A DNA stretch of 64,000 nucleotides from Phycisphaerales bacterium (GCA_028289195.1 JANQQR010000027.1:62001-126000), one strand, 5' to 3'; shown: positions 52,641 through 64,000, numbered from the stretch's first letter. Notes: a model not told the origin generated them from the letters alone. Numbers and translations are program-made.

Positions 52641-54665
52641 TCAGTTTGAGCCGAGCGCCGAGCTCACGCCCGGCACCTCGTCTGCACCGTTCGGGACGGT
52701 GATGGTCGAGCCCTCGAAGTCGTCATCGATGGGCTGGTAGCGGCCCCCGAGATGCTGATGGAGGAATCCCTCGGTGACGGCGTTGAACGCCTTGCTGTTC
52801 TCGGGCCGGCGGAAGCCGTGGCCTTCATCTGGGAACAGCACGTAGGTCACCGGGATGTTCTTCTCGGTCATCGCGTCGACGATCTGGTCCGACTCGGCCT
52901 GCTTCACTCGCGGGTCGTTGGCGCCCTGGCCGATCAGCAGCGGCTTCTTGATGTCCCCCGCGTAGGTCAGCGGCGACCTGCTCTTGAGGAACTCCTGGCC
53001 CTCGGGCGTCGTCCAGTCTCCGACCGACTTCTTGAATCGCTCGACGGCCGCGACCCAGTAGGGGGGGATCGACGAGAGGAGGGTGTTGAGGTTGGACGGG
53101 CCGACGATGTCGACGCCGCACGCGAACTTGTCGGGGGTCATCGTCAGGCCCGCGAGGGTCGCGTAACCGCCGTAGCTGCCGCCCATGATGCCGACACGAT
53201 TGGCATCCGCGATGCCTTCCTCGATCGCCCAGTCGACGGCGTCGATCAGGTCGTCGTGCATCGTCGTGCCCCAGGCCATATTGCCGGCGTTCACGAAGTC
53301 CTTGCCGAAGCCGGTCGAGGCGCGGAAGTTCACGCTCAGCACCGCGTAGCCGCGGTTGGCGAGCCACTGGTGGCGGCTGTTGTAGCCCCAGCTGTCACGG
53401 CCCCAGGGGCCGCCGTGCACGAGCAGCACGGTCGGCAGCGGCTGGTCCGGCACGGCATCCTTGTCGGTGTCGGTCCAGACGGGAAGGGTGTAGTAGCTCA
53501 CGAGGTCGAGACCGTCGCGAGACTTGATCACGACCGGGTGCATCTTCGCGAGGGGAAGCCCCTCAAGGTTCTCGCGGTTGGTGAACAGGAACTTGGCCTT
53601 GTTGGCCTCGTTGTCGTACAGGTAGTAACGGACAGGACCGTCATCCATGACGTACGAGACGATCCAGTGGGCGTCGTCGGTTGTGCGGCTGGAGATGCTG
53701 AAGTCGCCGTCGGCGACCGTGGCGAGGTAGGCCATGTCCTCGCGGATCGAGTCGTCGAGGATCTCCCAGCGACGCCGGTCGTAATTGAACTGCACCGCCT
53801 GGATGGTGTTCTCGGTCGGGTGCGAGATCGTGCCGCCCGCATCGGTGCGCGTGTCGGAGGCGAGGATGGTGGTCTCGCCGGTTCCGAGGTTCGTGGCGGT
53901 GAGCGCCCCGGTGTTCCGTCCGGTGCTGTCGACGCCGTACACCACCGAGCCGTCCTTGGAGAATCCGCCCCAACCGGTGGTCAGGGTGTCCTCGAACTCC
54001 ACCTCACGCCAGAGCTCCGACTCATGCGCTTCGTTGAACGTGTACCAGTTGGTGCTGGCGTCCGGCTGAGGCTTGCTGCCCATGCGGAGATTGAAATCGT
54101 CGTCGAACTGCAGACCGGTGTAGCCGTCGGTGTTCATGAACACCTCTTCGCGGTCGCCGGTCTCAACGTTGATCTTGTACACGTCGAAGTAGCGCGGATC
54201 ACGGTTGTTGACCCCGACAAGCATCTCGTTCGGGAACTTGTGGCTCACCTGCTGCGGGATGGCACGGGCGCCGGGGAACGGTGTCAGCTCGATCGTCTTC
54301 CCTGTGTCGATGTTCGTGCTGAACACGTGGAAGTTCTCGTCGCCCCCGATGTCCTGCAGGTAGAACAGGTGCGTGTTGTTGTGCGCCCATCCGTAGATCC
54401 GGATGCCGCGATAGTCGTCGTCGGTGACGCAGCGGGCAGCCTCGAGATCGTTGGTTGGAGCGACCCAGACGTTCAGGACCCCGTCCTTGGCGGCCAGCCA
54501 GGAGAGGTACTTGCCGTCGGGGCTGAGCTGGACGCTGGCCCGATCGGGATTCCCGAACAGGACCTCGCGATCGATCATGGGGACGTCGTTCTGCGCGAAC
54601 GCAACAGGGGCGCTGACGACGCTGCCAGCGATCGCGCACGCAATGAGTCGTTTGCCAAGGGACAT
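52641..54665 (-). CDS. Secreted S9-family prolyl-oligopeptidase-like peptidase
   Basis: The 674-residue product has a signal peptide ([24 protein letters not shown]), an N-terminal beta-propeller with [15 protein letters not shown] repeats, and a C-terminal alpha/beta-hydrolase domain. The triad is in [14 protein letters not shown] (Ser near 496), [14 protein letters not shown] (Asp near 583) and [13 protein letters not shown] (His near 614). [11 protein letters not shown] forms the oxyanion region. It is the acylaminoacyl-peptidase-like subgroup (S9C) by overall layout. AGGAG lies upstream of ATG 54665. Role: peptide degradation in the periplasm or outside. Single gene with a strong terminator. 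Confidence 0.94.
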   Translation of the reverse strand: MSLGKRLIACAIAGSVVSAPVAFAQNDVPMIDREVLFGNPDRASVQLSPDGKYLSWLAAKDGVLNVWVAPTNDLEAARCVTDDDYRGIRIYGWAHNNTHLFYLQDIGGDENFHVFSTNIDTGKTIELTPFPGARAIPQQVSHKFPNEMLVGVNNRDPRYFDVYKINVETGDREEVFMNTDGYTGLQFDDDFNLRMGSKPQPDASTNWYTFNEAHESELWREVEFEDTLTTGWGGFSKDGSVVYGVDSTGRNTGALTATNLGTGETTILASDTRTDAGGTISHPTENTIQAVQFNYDRRRWEILDDSIREDMAYLATVADGDFSISSRTTDDAHWIVSYVMDDGPVRYYLYDNEANKAKFLFTNRENLEGLPLAKMHPVVIKSRDGLDLVSYYTLPVWTDTDKDAVPDQPLPTVLLVHGGPWGRDSWGYNSRHQWLANRGYAVLSVNFRASTGFGKDFVNAGNMAWGTTMHDDLIDAVDWAIEEGIADANRVGIMGGSYGGYATLAGLTMTPDKFACGVDIVGPSNLNTLLSSIPPYWVAAVERFKKSVGDWTTPEGQEFLKSRSPLTYAGDIKKPLLIGQGANDPRVKQAESDQIVDAMTEKNIPVTYVLFPDEGHGFRRPENSKAFNAVTEGFLHQHLGGRYQPIDDDFEGSTITVPNGADEVPGVSSALGSN

Positions 54666-54797
54666 CCTGATTCTCCTCTGGTCTGGTTGCAGATGTGGGG
54701 AGCGAACGCAGGACCGCGGTCCCGCATAGGAATTACCGTCCACCCGGATACACGGTTGAAGAATCGCCGAAATATTTGATGCCGGCGTGCACCACCA

Positions 54798-55439
54798 TTA
54801 TGCCCGATTCGCGCCGCCGATTTCTGCGATCGCGCGGAACATCCGGTCGGCGGCCCTGATCATGGAATCCTGTTCGTCCTCGGTGAAGGGGAGCCGCCCC
54901 ATTCCTTGCTTAAACTCGCCCCACAGCCCGCGCTGATCCTCGCCATACGGATCGAGTGCGCGTGTGCCGTCGATGCCCTCGAATCCGTAGGCCTTGCGGA
55001 CGGCTCCAGCGATGAAGCGACCGCCGTTCGTCGAGCCCTCAAGCACGTAGAAGAACCCCAACAACGCGATGGGATTCTCCCTCGCTGCCTTGGCGATGTC
55101 GTCGATGAGTTTCTGCGTGGGGACCGACGGTGCGGGCTTGTCATCGGAACCGACGAAGCGAGCGTCGGAGGCGAGCTTCTGTTCGTGGAATCGCCGATCT
55201 TCGATAATCGGCGCCAGATCCGGGCGAGAATCGCGCAAGCCAGCGAGTGCCCGCTCCAGAGCGCCGTAGACCAGCCTGAGCTGGCCCAGGTGGCTGCCGT
55301 ACGCCTCCAGAGGAAGCTCGCCCCGAACCAGGGCCTGCTGAAACGGATGGTTCTCAGCCTCGTGATGGAGATCGGCTGTCTCTTCTTTCAGGCGGGACAT
55401 GATCGGAGTAGCGGCTTCGACAGTCGGTTGCGTGGTCAT
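54798..55439 (-). CDS. Heme oxygenase family protein
   Basis: Heme oxygenases open heme to biliverdin, iron and CO. The 213-residue helical product has RLKEETADLHHEAENHPF near the N-terminus, with the proximal His in T-x3-H-x3-E (His25), YGSHLGQLRLVYGALERAL, and the distal-helix motif LLGFFYVLEGSTNGGRFIAGAVRKAYG, matching LGxxYVxEGSxxGG. A short polar segment replaces any membrane anchor, as in bacterial soluble forms. It could serve iron release or supply biliverdin to a phytochrome; no phytochrome gene is in the window. Confidence 0.88.
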   Translation of the reverse strand: MTTQPTVEAATPIMSRLKEETADLHHEAENHPFQQALVRGELPLEAYGSHLGQLRLVYGALERALAGLRDSRPDLAPIIEDRRFHEQKLASDARFVGSDDKPAPSVPTQKLIDDIAKAARENPIALLGFFYVLEGSTNGGRFIAGAVRKAYGFEGIDGTRALDPYGEDQRGLWGEFKQGMGRLPFTEDEQDSMIRAADRMFRAIAEIGGANRA

Positions 55440-55635
55440 CAGATCGGAATCCTCGGTTGAGAGTCGGCGGGTGGGCGAAGCCCGCGGTGCCCCATGGGAC
55501 TGCCGCGGTGGGAACGAGCGCCTGTGGCAGCCAATTCGGAAGAGGTGGCGGAGGCCACGGCGTGGACTCGACAGATCGCCGGCGTCATTAATTGCGACCC
55601 AGTCTCAGTTGGGCAGCACTGCATGTCAAGCGCGT

Positions 55636-55670
55636 GAAAAAGGCCCCGCTCGAACTCTCGAACGGGGCCC
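55636..55670 (-). terminator. Rho-independent terminator after the first hsp20 gene
   Basis: Hairpin GGCCCCG-C/T-TCGA (55642-55669, arms GGCCCCGCTCGA and TCGAACGGGGCC, loop ACTC, one mismatch), followed on the minus strand by six T residues. It is 19 bases beyond the stop at 55688. Confidence 0.85.
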
Positions 55671-55687
55671 ATCGGAGGGAGGGGGAA

Positions 55688-56083
55688 TCAGTTGGCTTCG
55701 TGGATCTCGATGCGACGACCGGAGTCGCCCAGAGCCTTGGGGAGCGTCACGGTGAGAACGCCGTTCTCGAGCGCGGCGTGGATCGCATCGGTGTCGATCC
55801 CGTCGCCGAGCCGGAAGACTCTCTCGTAGTCGCCGACCGCGTACTCGTCGGCGATCACGGCCGCGCCGCCTGGGATCCGGTCAGGGGCACTCGCGCGGAT
55901 CGACAACTCGCCTTGGTCGAATTCAACGTCGACCGTGTCCTTCGAAGCTCCGGGCAGGTCGGCGAGGATGGTGAACGCGTTTGCGCTCTCGAGCACATCG
56001 ACGCTCAGACGGAATCCGGTCGGATGCTTCGACGAGGTGCGGGTATCGGTGTCACACCGTTGGGCGGTGGTGCAAGTAGTCAT
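55688..56083 (-). CDS. Small heat shock protein, Hsp20/alpha-crystallin family
   Basis: Holding chaperone that binds unfolding proteins. The 131-residue product has a short N-terminal arm and an alpha-crystallin domain with LSVDVLESANAFTILADLPGASKDTVDVEF and ENGVLTVTLPKALGDSGRRIEIHEAN, the GVLxxxxPK signature. The I-x-I tail motif is RIEI. AGAAGGAG precedes the ATG. It is the second gene of the two-gene hsp20 unit and has a terminator after it. The two Hsp20 copies differ in their N-terminal arm and may co-assemble. Confidence 0.94.
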   Translation of the reverse strand: MTTCTTAQRCDTDTRTSSKHPTGFRLSVDVLESANAFTILADLPGASKDTVDVEFDQGELSIRASAPDRIPGGAAVIADEYAVGDYERVFRLGDGIDTDAIHAALENGVLTVTLPKALGDSGRRIEIHEAN

Positions 56084-56135
56084 CGTTCAGACTCCTTCTG
56101 TCATTCGTTCTATCTCGGGCCAGGAGGCGCCGTCG

Positions 56136-56573
56136 TTATCCCTTGATCTCGATCCGCCGGGGACGAGCGCTTGCCGCTTTCGGAAGCGTGAGCTGGAGGA
56201 CTCCGCCAGTGAACGTCGCCTGCAGTCCGTCGCCGTCGATGTTTGAAGGCACTTGCAGCGAGCGCTCGAATTCTCCGCTCCACCGCTCGCGGCGAACGGC
56301 GCCCGAGTCTTCAGGGAAGTCGATGTGGCGGGCACCCTTGAGGGTGAGCCTGGACCCTTCGAGTGTCAGGTCGAGATCTTCTTTGCGAACACCGGGCAGT
56401 TCGGCTTCGAGGAAGAAGGCGTCTTCGGTCTCCCAGCCGCGCAGGGCGGGAAAGGCGGTGTTTGATGTGGGAGCGGCGTTCGGCGAGCCGAGAACGCCTT
56501 CGAAGAGCCGGTCGATCTCGTTCCACATCGAACGGGAACGGACGAATCGGTTGGGTGTTCTCATGGCGAGCAT
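56136..56573 (-). CDS. Small heat shock protein, Hsp20/alpha-crystallin family
   Basis: First gene of the hsp20 unit. The 145-residue product starts at ATG 56573 behind AAGGAG, with MWNEIDRLFEGVLG in the N-terminal arm and a full alpha-crystallin domain: WETEDAFFLEAELPGVRKEDLDLTLEGSRLTLKG, FERSLQVPSNIDGDGLQATFTGGVLQLTLPKAA and the closing RRIEIKG. The upstream DNA carries a near-perfect sigma-54 promoter and inverted repeats shared with the divergent clpB gene, so induction by stress is likely to be coordinated. It acts with ClpB by keeping substrates in a recoverable state. Confidence 0.95.
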   Translation of the reverse strand: MLAMRTPNRFVRSRSMWNEIDRLFEGVLGSPNAAPTSNTAFPALRGWETEDAFFLEAELPGVRKEDLDLTLEGSRLTLKGARHIDFPEDSGAVRRERWSGEFERSLQVPSNIDGDGLQATFTGGVLQLTLPKAASARPRRIEIKG

Positions 56574-56636
56574 TGCAAGTCTCCTTTCGTTACACGCGAC
56601 GCCCCGCGTGTATCGGTGCGGGGCCTTCGCACTTGA

Positions 56637-56652
56637 TGCAACACTCGTGCCA
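56637..56652 (-). promoter_or_regulatory. Near-perfect sigma-54 (RpoN) promoter of the hsp20 unit
   Basis: On the minus strand TGGCACGAGTGTTGCA matches the consensus TGGCACG-N4-TTGCA at every fixed position, with the GG at -24 and GC at -12 correctly spaced. Initiation near 56626 would leave a leader of about 50 bases before the hsp20 ATG. No CIRCE element is present. Confidence 0.65.
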
Positions 56653-56727
56653 CGTTGATGCCAACGTGGTGCGACTCAGATCGACACGCTTCTGCCAAAG
56701 TGGCAATCCGGCTGCCGCGCGTGGCAG
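56650..56727. promoter_or_regulatory. Three inverted repeats between hsp20 and clpB
   Basis: CCACGTTG-ATGC-CAACGTGG (56650-56669), TGCCA-AAG-TGGCA (56693-56705) and CTGCC-GCGCGT-GGCAG (56712-56727). The first overlaps the -24 element of the hsp20 promoter, the others overlap or flank the clpB one. They could bind a repressor or an enhancer-binding activator. The shared TGCC/GGCA core suggests one protein. Confidence 0.5.
56701..56716 (+). promoter_or_regulatory. Sigma-54-like promoter of clpB
   Basis: TGGCAATCCGGCTGCC keeps the essential GG and GC at the right spacing and five of five bases of the TGGCA box; the -12 box CTGCC is a weaker match. Initiation near 56727 would give a 135-base leader before clpB. 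Confidence 0.4.
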
Positions 56728-56861
56728 ATCGGGTGGTCCGAAACGCCGCCACGGGTCGCGGAAGGGGGTCCATCAGCCCCGAAACAGGCATCGGGTTTGC
56801 AAGATCTCTGCTCGCGAGGGCAGGCCCGGGGCCGAACTCGCGACGAAAGGAGACGCATCGA

Positions 56862-59494
<2,633 letters not shown>

Positions 59495-59498
<4 letters not shown>

Positions 59499-59523
59499 CA
59501 GGCATATTCACGCTGCGCATAAT
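59495..59523 (+). promoter_or_regulatory. Near-consensus sigma-70 promoter of the arg cluster
   Basis: TTGACA (59495-59500), exactly 17 bases, CATAAT (59518-59523). The -35 is perfect and overlaps the clpB stop; the -10 has five of six consensus bases. Initiation six to eight bases downstream falls at the argR ATG (59532), predicting a leaderless message. Confidence 0.75.
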
Positions 59524-59531
59524 CATGCGCA
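59514..59531. promoter_or_regulatory. Perfect 18-bp inverted repeat over the argR -10 element (candidate ARG box)
   Basis: TGCGCAT-AATC-ATGCGCA has perfect seven-base arms and the 18-bp length of ARG boxes, though the arm sequence differs from the known TGAAT-type consensus. It covers the -10 and ends at the argR ATG, an ideal place for arginine-dependent autorepression. ATATTCA at 59504-59510 resembles half of a classical box. Confidence 0.6.
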
Positions 59532-59978
59532 ATGGACAAACTGGCACGACACAGACAAATCGCCCGACTCGTCGACGGCGGCGGCCTCCTCAGCCAGGAA
59601 GAGCTCAAGGAGCGTCTCTCCGAGAGGGGGATCCGCGCGACTCAGGGCACGCTCAGCCGGGACCTCCGCGAGATGGGCGTGGTCAAGGGTCCCGATGGAT
59701 ACGAGATGCCGCAGCGCCCCGTGGGGACGAACGGCACCGCGTTGCGTTCGGCGCTCCAGGCGCTCCTGGTGAGCGCCGAGGTGGCGGGCTCGCTCGTCGT
59801 CCTCAAAACAGAGCCGGGCAACGCCGGTGCGCTCGGGGTCCAACTCGACCGGACGCCTCCTGAGGGGTGCGCCGGCACCATCGCGGGCGACGACACGATC
59901 TTCGTGGCGACCTACTCCGTGAAGCAGGCCCGGGTCCTCGCATCCGAAATGCTCACGCTCGCGGGGTTCCAGCCGTGA
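59532..59978 (+). CDS. argR: Arginine repressor
   Basis: ArgR binds ARG-box operators in response to arginine and controls biosynthesis genes. The 148-residue product has the winged-helix N-terminus (RHRQIARLVDGGGLLSQEELKERLSERGIRATQGTLSRDLREMGVVK, with SQEEL and TQGTLSRDL) and the C-terminal hexamer/arginine domain (LKTEPGNAGALGVQLD and IAGDDTIFVAT with the ligand-binding GDDT). ATG 59532 lies directly after the inverted repeat and has no ribosome site. The stop overlaps argC as GTGA. Its position at the head of argCBFG suggests it controls them with itself. Confidence 0.95.
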   Translation: MDKLARHRQIARLVDGGGLLSQEELKERLSERGIRATQGTLSRDLREMGVVKGPDGYEMPQRPVGTNGTALRSALQALLVSAEVAGSLVVLKTEPGNAGALGVQLDRTPPEGCAGTIAGDDTIFVATYSVKQARVLASEMLTLAGFQP

Positions 59979-61033
59979 CCCACGATGCATCGCTCCGGGT
60001 GCCGGTCGCCGTCGTTGGAGTCAGCGGCTACAGCGGCGCGGAATTGCTGCGCCTTGCTCTCGGGCACCCCGGTCTGGACGTCGTTGGTGTGTTCGGATCC
60101 AGCGGAGGGAGCGCCGATCGTTCGGTCGCCGACATGCACCCTGCATTGCGCGGGATGACCGAACTCCGGATCGAGCAAGCCGATCCGGCCGCCATCGCCG
60201 CGAGCGAGGCGGAAGCGGTCTTCCTCTGCACGCCCCACGAGGCCAGCCTCGCGCTCGCGCCGGCGCTCCTGGACGCAGGGAAGACCGTGTTCGATCTGTC
60301 CGGCGCGTTCCGCCTCGCCGACAGCGATGAGTACCCGCGTTTCTACGGGTTCGAACACACCCGACCGGACCTGCTCAAGAGCGCGGTGTACGGCCTGGCC
60401 GAGCGGAATGCTCCGGAGATCGAGGCCGCGGACCTGATCGCGGTTCCCGGCTGCTACCCCACCAGCGCGGTGCTGCCTCTCGGCCCGCTCGTCGACGAGG
60501 GCCTCCTCGACGCATCGATGCAGGTCATCGTGAACTCTGTCAGCGGAGTCAGCGGTGCCGGGCGAGGGGCGAGCGTTTCCAATCTGTTCTGCGAGGTGTC
60601 GCTGCGTCCCTACGGCATCTTCGGCCACCGGCACACACCGGAAATCACGGAGCACTGCGGGCGCGCCGTGGTGTTCACGCCGCACGTCGCGCCGTACGAA
60701 CGCGGCATCATCTCGACGATCCACGCGACGCTGTCGGCCGATTCCACCGAAGGGGGAGTGCGGGACACCCTGCGTCGTGCCTACGCGGACCGTTCGTTCG
60801 TGCGATTGCTTCCTGCCGGCGACTGGCCGAGCGTCAAGGGCGTCGAGCGCACCAACTTCTGTGACATCGCGCTGGCGGTCGACCCGGAGAGTCGGCACCT
60901 GATCGTGTGCAGCGCCATCGACAATCTCGTCAAGGGAGCCGCCGGTCAGGCGCTGCAGTGCTTCAATCTGCGCTTCGGCATGCCCGAGGGGCTTGGGCTT
61001 CTCCCGGATGCTTCGCTCGAGGCGCCGCTCTGA
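59975..61033 (+). CDS. argC: N-acetyl-gamma-glutamyl-phosphate reductase
   Basis: Third step of arginine synthesis: reduces N-acetylglutamyl phosphate with NADPH. The 352-residue product has the NAD(P) loop VVGVSGYSGAELLRLALGHPG, FLCTPHEASLALAP, the catalytic Cys in VPGCYPTSAVLPLGPLV (near 159) and NSVSGVSGAGRGAS, plus FTPHVAPYERGIISTIHA, as expected for the type 1 family. The start is GTG 59975, overlapping the argR stop. argB starts one base into its stop (TGATG). Confidence 0.97.
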   Translation: MTHDASLRVPVAVVGVSGYSGAELLRLALGHPGLDVVGVFGSSGGSADRSVADMHPALRGMTELRIEQADPAAIAASEAEAVFLCTPHEASLALAPALLDAGKTVFDLSGAFRLADSDEYPRFYGFEHTRPDLLKSAVYGLAERNAPEIEAADLIAVPGCYPTSAVLPLGPLVDEGLLDASMQVIVNSVSGVSGAGRGASVSNLFCEVSLRPYGIFGHRHTPEITEHCGRAVVFTPHVAPYERGIISTIHATLSADSTEGGVRDTLRRAYADRSFVRLLPAGDWPSVKGVERTNFCDIALAVDPESRHLIVCSAIDNLVKGAAGQALQCFNLRFGMPEGLGLLPDASLEAPL

Positions 61034-61854
61034 TGCCCGCCGGCCCGATCGCTCTCAAGCTCGGCGGCCTCGCCGTCGAAGAGCCCGCGGAGGCAGACCA
61101 GCTGCTCAAGGCCATCGGCGCGCTCGCGCGTGCCGAAGCCGGCGGCCTGTTCATCGTCCACGGCGGCGGGCGCGCGGTCACACGGCAACTCCAGGCCATG
61201 GGGCTCGAGAGCCGGGTCGTCAACGGCGTGCGCGCGACGCCGGAGGCGCACCTCGAGCAGGTGGTGGGGGTCCTGGCGGGGCGCATCAACGCGGCGCTCG
61301 TGGCTCGCCTGAACGCTCTGGGCTTCCCCGCCGTCGGGCTCACGCTCGCCGACGGAGGGCTGGGCGATGCTGAGACGCTGAAGCATCCCGACGTAGATTT
61401 GGGGCGTGTCGGGACGCTCACCGGCGGGGATGCTTCGGTCCTCCGGGTGCTGATGGACGCCGGCTACATCCCCGTTGTCTGTTCGATCGGGGCCGACGAT
61501 GCGGGCCGGCTGCTTAACATCAACGCCGACGCGTGCGCCGGCGGGCTGGCAGCGATCGCCTCCGCTCGCCTGTTGCTCCTGCTCAGCGACGTCCCCGGAG
61601 TCTTAGACGCTGCGGGGAACACCATCGACACGGTCGATGAGAGAGCGGTCGCCGGACTCGTCGCTTCCGGTGCGATCCACGGCGGCATGATCGAGAAGAC
61701 CCGCTCGGCTCTCGAAGCGGCGAATGCAGCGGGAGCGGAGACTGTGATCGCCTCTTGGAAGCGGCCCGAACTGCTCGAGGCGATCGTGCGGGGCGAACCC
61801 GGCCCGCGCACCAAGATCCTGGCATCAAGCCCTGAAGGGGCGGCATCGGCATGA
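61033..61854 (+). CDS. argB: Acetylglutamate kinase
   Basis: Phosphorylates N-acetylglutamate with ATP, the committed arginine step. The 273-residue product belongs to the amino acid kinase family: ALKLGGLAVEE, IVHGGGRAVTRQL, VGLTLADGGLGDAE, GYIPVVCSIGADDAGRLLNINADACAGGLAAI and LLLLSDVPGVLDA, with the closing GAIHGGMIEKTRSALEAANAAG. The start codon overlaps the argC stop. The usual arginine-feedback N-terminal helix is short. argD and argJ/argA/argE are not in the window. Confidence 0.96.
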   Translation: MPAGPIALKLGGLAVEEPAEADQLLKAIGALARAEAGGLFIVHGGGRAVTRQLQAMGLESRVVNGVRATPEAHLEQVVGVLAGRINAALVARLNALGFPAVGLTLADGGLGDAETLKHPDVDLGRVGTLTGGDASVLRVLMDAGYIPVVCSIGADDAGRLLNINADACAGGLAAIASARLLLLLSDVPGVLDAAGNTIDTVDERAVAGLVASGAIHGGMIEKTRSALEAANAAGAETVIASWKRPELLEAIVRGEPGPRTKILASSPEGAASA

Positions 61855-62801
61855 CGACAGTTGCACTCGCTACCAACGGGATTCTCACAGGCGGGGAACT
61901 GCCGCGCGAGCACGTGAGTTCGATCTGGGATCTCGCGTCGGAACTCAAGCGCGGCTATCAGCCCTTCGCCAGGAGGTTGGCCGGAAAGTCCGCCGTGATG
62001 CTGTTCGAAAAGCCCTCGCTCCGCACGCGGGTGTCATTCGAGATCGGGATAGCCAAGCTGGGTGGTTACGGCCTGTTCTTCGACCACGCCTTCGAGCGCA
62101 TCGGGGAGCGGGAGACGGTTCACGACTACGCGCGCAACCTGGAGCGCTGGGCGGACGTCATCATCGCCCGGACCTACAGCCACATGGTGCTCGAGCAACT
62201 CGCCCAGTACTCGCGCGTGCCCGTGGTCAACGCCCTCAGCGACGACTTCCACCCCTGCCAGGCGTTCGCCGATCTGTTCACCCTCCGCGAGAAGCTTGGC
62301 GGCCTGGAAGGGCGCCGGCTCGCGTACATCGGCGACGGTAACAACGTGTGCAATTCGCTGATCCTGCTCGGCTCGATCGTCGGGCTGCGTCTGACGGTCG
62401 TCTCGCCGTCCGGCTTTGAGCCTCCGGCGCGAGTCCTGGAGTCCGCCCGCGAGGCCTCGGTGATCTCCGGCGCGACGCTCGACATCGCCAGCGACCCCGG
62501 AGCGGTCGCAGGCCACGACGCGATCTACACCGACGCCTGGACAAGCATGGGCCAGGAGCACGAGTGGCAGCTCCGCAAGCAGAAGTTTAATGACTACCAG
62601 GTCAACGCCGAGCTGATGGACCGCGCGACGACCAACGGGACCGCGCCGCTGTTCATGCACTGCCTCCCGGCTCACCGCGGCGAGGAGGTCACCGACGAGG
62701 TCATCGATTCACCCAACTCGATCGTCTTTGACCAGGCCGAGAACCGAATGCACGCACAGAACGCGCTGCTCATGCACCTCCTCCCCGCCGGGGCGGCGTG
62801 A
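61851..62801 (+). CDS. argF: Ornithine carbamoyltransferase
   Basis: Makes citrulline from ornithine and carbamoyl phosphate. The 316-residue product has the carbamoyl-phosphate motif [21 protein letters not shown] (SxRTR), [18 protein letters not shown] (HPCQ), [18 protein letters not shown], and the ornithine loop [18 protein letters not shown] with the catalytic Cys. The SLRTR variant also occurs in acetyl- and succinyl-ornithine enzymes, but the [12 protein letters not shown] loop and argG next door favour ordinary ornithine. Overlap with argB is ATGA. Confidence 0.95.
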   Translation: MTTVALATNGILTGGELPREHVSSIWDLASELKRGYQPFARRLAGKSAVMLFEKPSLRTRVSFEIGIAKLGGYGLFFDHAFERIGERETVHDYARNLERWADVIIARTYSHMVLEQLAQYSRVPVVNALSDDFHPCQAFADLFTLREKLGGLEGRRLAYIGDGNNVCNSLILLGSIVGLRLTVVSPSGFEPPARVLESAREASVISGATLDIASDPGAVAGHDAIYTDAWTSMGQEHEWQLRKQKFNDYQVNAELMDRATTNGTAPLFMHCLPAHRGEEVTDEVIDSPNSIVFDQAENRMHAQNALLMHLLPAGAA

Positions 62802-62821
62802 CACCGGAAGGAAGAACCGCA

Positions 62822-64000
62822 ATGCCAAGGAAAGTTGTGCTCGCGTACTCCGGAGGCCTCGATACCTCGGCGATCGTGCCGTGGCTGGTCGATACCTACG
62901 GCTGCGAGGTTGTCGCGGCCGTCGCGGATGTCGGACAGGGCGACGAGGAACTGGAGGGTGTCGAGGAGAAGGCCAAGGCCTCGGGCGCCAGCGAGTGCTA
63001 CGTGCTGGATCTCAAACGCCCGTTTATCGAGGAGTTCGTGTTCCCCACTCTGCTCAGCGGCGTCGTCTACGAGGGGCGGTACCTGCTCGGGACCTCTATG
63101 GCCCGCCCCATCATCGCCCGCGCGCAGGTCGAGATCGCGCGCAAGACAGGCGCCGACGCGCTGGCCCACGGGTGCACGGGGAAGGGGAACGACCAGGTCC
63201 GATTCGAATCGACCTTTGCGGCGCTCGCGCCGGATCTCGAAGTGATCGCGCCCTGGCGTGAGTGGGGGAGCAGGTCACGCGAGGACCTCATCGCGTACCT
63301 CGAAGAACGCAAGATCCCGTGCTCGGCCACCCGAGAGAAGATCTACTCGCGCGACAGGAACCTGTGGCACATCTCGCACGAGGGCGGAGATCTCGAGGAC
63401 CCGTGGAAGGCCCCGCCCGATGACTGCTGGATGATGTCCGTCAGCCCCCAGCAGGCGCCGGATTCACACGAGGACGTGCAGCTGACGTTCGAACGCGGCA
63501 TCCCCGTTGCCGTCAACGGTGAGGCACTCGCGGGCGACGAACTGGTGGCGCAACTCAACGAGGTCGGCGGGCGCTATGGAGTTGGGCGCATCGACATCGT
63601 CGAGAACCGCCTCGTCGGCATGAAGTCCCGTGGCTGCTACGAAACTCCGGGCGGTGCGATCATCGTCGAGGCGCTCGACGCCCTGCGTGAGCTGTGCCTG
63701 GATCGGGCCACACGCCACTACCACCAGGAGATGGGGATCCGCTTCGCCGAGCTCGTCTACAACGGCCAGTGGTTCACGCCGCTCCGTGAAGCGATGTCGG
63801 CGAGCGCGGCGTCGATCGCCGAGGCGCTCACCGGAGACGTGGTCGTCCGACTGTACAAAGGGCACGCGACCGCGATCCAGCGTCGCAGCCCGAATTCTCT
63901 CTACGCCGAGGAATTCGCCACCTTCGGACGCGACGAGGTCTACGACCAGAAGCACGCCGAGGGGTTCATCCGGCTATTCTCGCTGCCGTCGCGCATCAGC
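62822..64000 (+). CDS. argG: Argininosuccinate synthase, cut by the right edge
   Basis: Joins citrulline and aspartate using ATP. 393 residues are visible of an expected 400 or so. Motifs are the PP-loop [49 protein letters not shown] and [20 protein letters not shown], followed by [15 protein letters not shown] [14 protein letters not shown]. The ATG at 62822 follows GGAAGGAAG. It is the last gene seen of the arg cluster; argH may follow outside the window. Confidence 0.97.
   Translation, partial: MPRKVVLAYSGGLDTSAIVPWLVDTYGCEVVAAVADVGQGDEELEGVEEKAKASGASECYVLDLKRPFIEEFVFPTLLSGVVYEGRYLLGTSMARPIIARAQVEIARKTGADALAHGCTGKGNDQVRFESTFAALAPDLEVIAPWREWGSRSREDLIAYLEERKIPCSATREKIYSRDRNLWHISHEGGDLEDPWKAPPDDCWMMSVSPQQAPDSHEDVQLTFERGIPVAVNGEALAGDELVAQLNEVGGRYGVGRIDIVENRLVGMKSRGCYETPGGAIIVEALDALRELCLDRATRHYHQEMGIRFAELVYNGQWFTPLREAMSASAASIAEALTGDVVVRLYKGHATAIQRRSPNSLYAEEFATFGRDEVYDQKHAEGFIRLFSLPSRIS

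Noticed and set aside
52752..54779. Plus-strand open frame of 675 codons opposite the S9 peptidase gene
   Set aside because: The minus strand has signal peptide, propeller and a full catalytic triad; the plus frame has no supported features.
56574..56861. CIRCE or HspR (HAIR) operator near hsp20/clpB
   Set aside because: GCACTTGATGCAACACTCGTGC was considered, but the arms do not match TTAGCACTC-N9-GAGTGCTAA or CTTGAGT-N7-ACTCAAG.

Overview
The window is high-GC, densely coded bacterial chromosome. It most likely comes from a Planctomycetota member close to the class Phycisphaerae; this is inferred from gene content, not from a search. Pointers are exported proteins ending in paired dockerin-like GDxNxDG...F.DIT.VL..W tails (35447-38551, 49014-52379), a PEP-CTERM-like VPGPGS...RRR sorting tail (11978-12718), a CMP-KDO synthesis gene (Gram-negative type envelope), and oligopeptide-transporter permeases with very large inserts. 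I see no insertion sequence, prophage, integrase or CRISPR array. Most gene pairs are packed with ATGA or GTGA overlaps.

Layout. 1-4685 (minus): guaA, aroB, a ParA-like ATPase fused to a glycogen-binding (CBM48/AMPK-type) domain, and a gene cut by the left edge. 4768-6913 (plus): a small HEAT-like protein, an RsbW-type anti-sigma kinase, a STAS anti-anti-sigma protein and an MlaE-type permease. They face a UbiA-like prenyltransferase. 7957-11649 (plus): ribH, nusB, ftsY, a GAF-PP2C phosphatase and a DinB-fold protein; tRNA-Arg follows. 11978-13881: a PEP-CTERM-like exported protein and an MFS-like protein. 14223-18580 (minus): valS with a zinc-ribbon insert plus an overlapping lipoprotein peptidase. 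18707-21529 (plus): an unusual kinase-like membrane protein and a TPR protein. 21605-31600 (minus): an exported protein, a glycosyltransferase and a five-gene oligopeptide ABC transporter. 31671-33597 (minus): an ECF sigma factor, a candidate anti-sigma protein and a coiled-coil exported protein. 33705-40096: tRNA-Phe, an exported CBM48-like protein, a subtilase, an EF-hand/dockerin protein and a small metallopeptidase. 40075-41594: def-fmt. 41762-46961 (plus): a TPR protein, kdsB, pyrG, an uncharacterised gene and tRNA-Met. 47027-54665: a membrane-sulfotransferase fusion, a giant exported protein and an S9 peptidase. 54798-59498: heme oxygenase, two hsp20 genes and clpB, the last two units divergent from a shared control region. 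59532-64000: argR-argC-argB-argF-argG, running off the right edge.

How parts work together. The RsbW/STAS pair and the GAF-PP2C phosphatase have the parts of a partner-switching signal chain. Hsp20 and ClpB form a disaggregation system, and the DNA between them carries two divergent sequences with sigma-54 spacing plus several inverted repeats. kdsB and pyrG are neighbours, and CTP is KdsB's substrate. The arginine cluster is led by its own repressor gene behind a near-consensus promoter that overlaps a perfect inverted repeat and probably yields a leaderless mRNA.

The least expected items are the ParA-CBM48 fusion, the divergent sigma-54-like promoters at the chaperone genes, the zinc-ribbon ValRS, the sulfotransferase fusion, and the transporter with three enlarged permeases and a single ATPase. 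All assignments rest on reading motifs and recalled family knowledge; no database search was possible.
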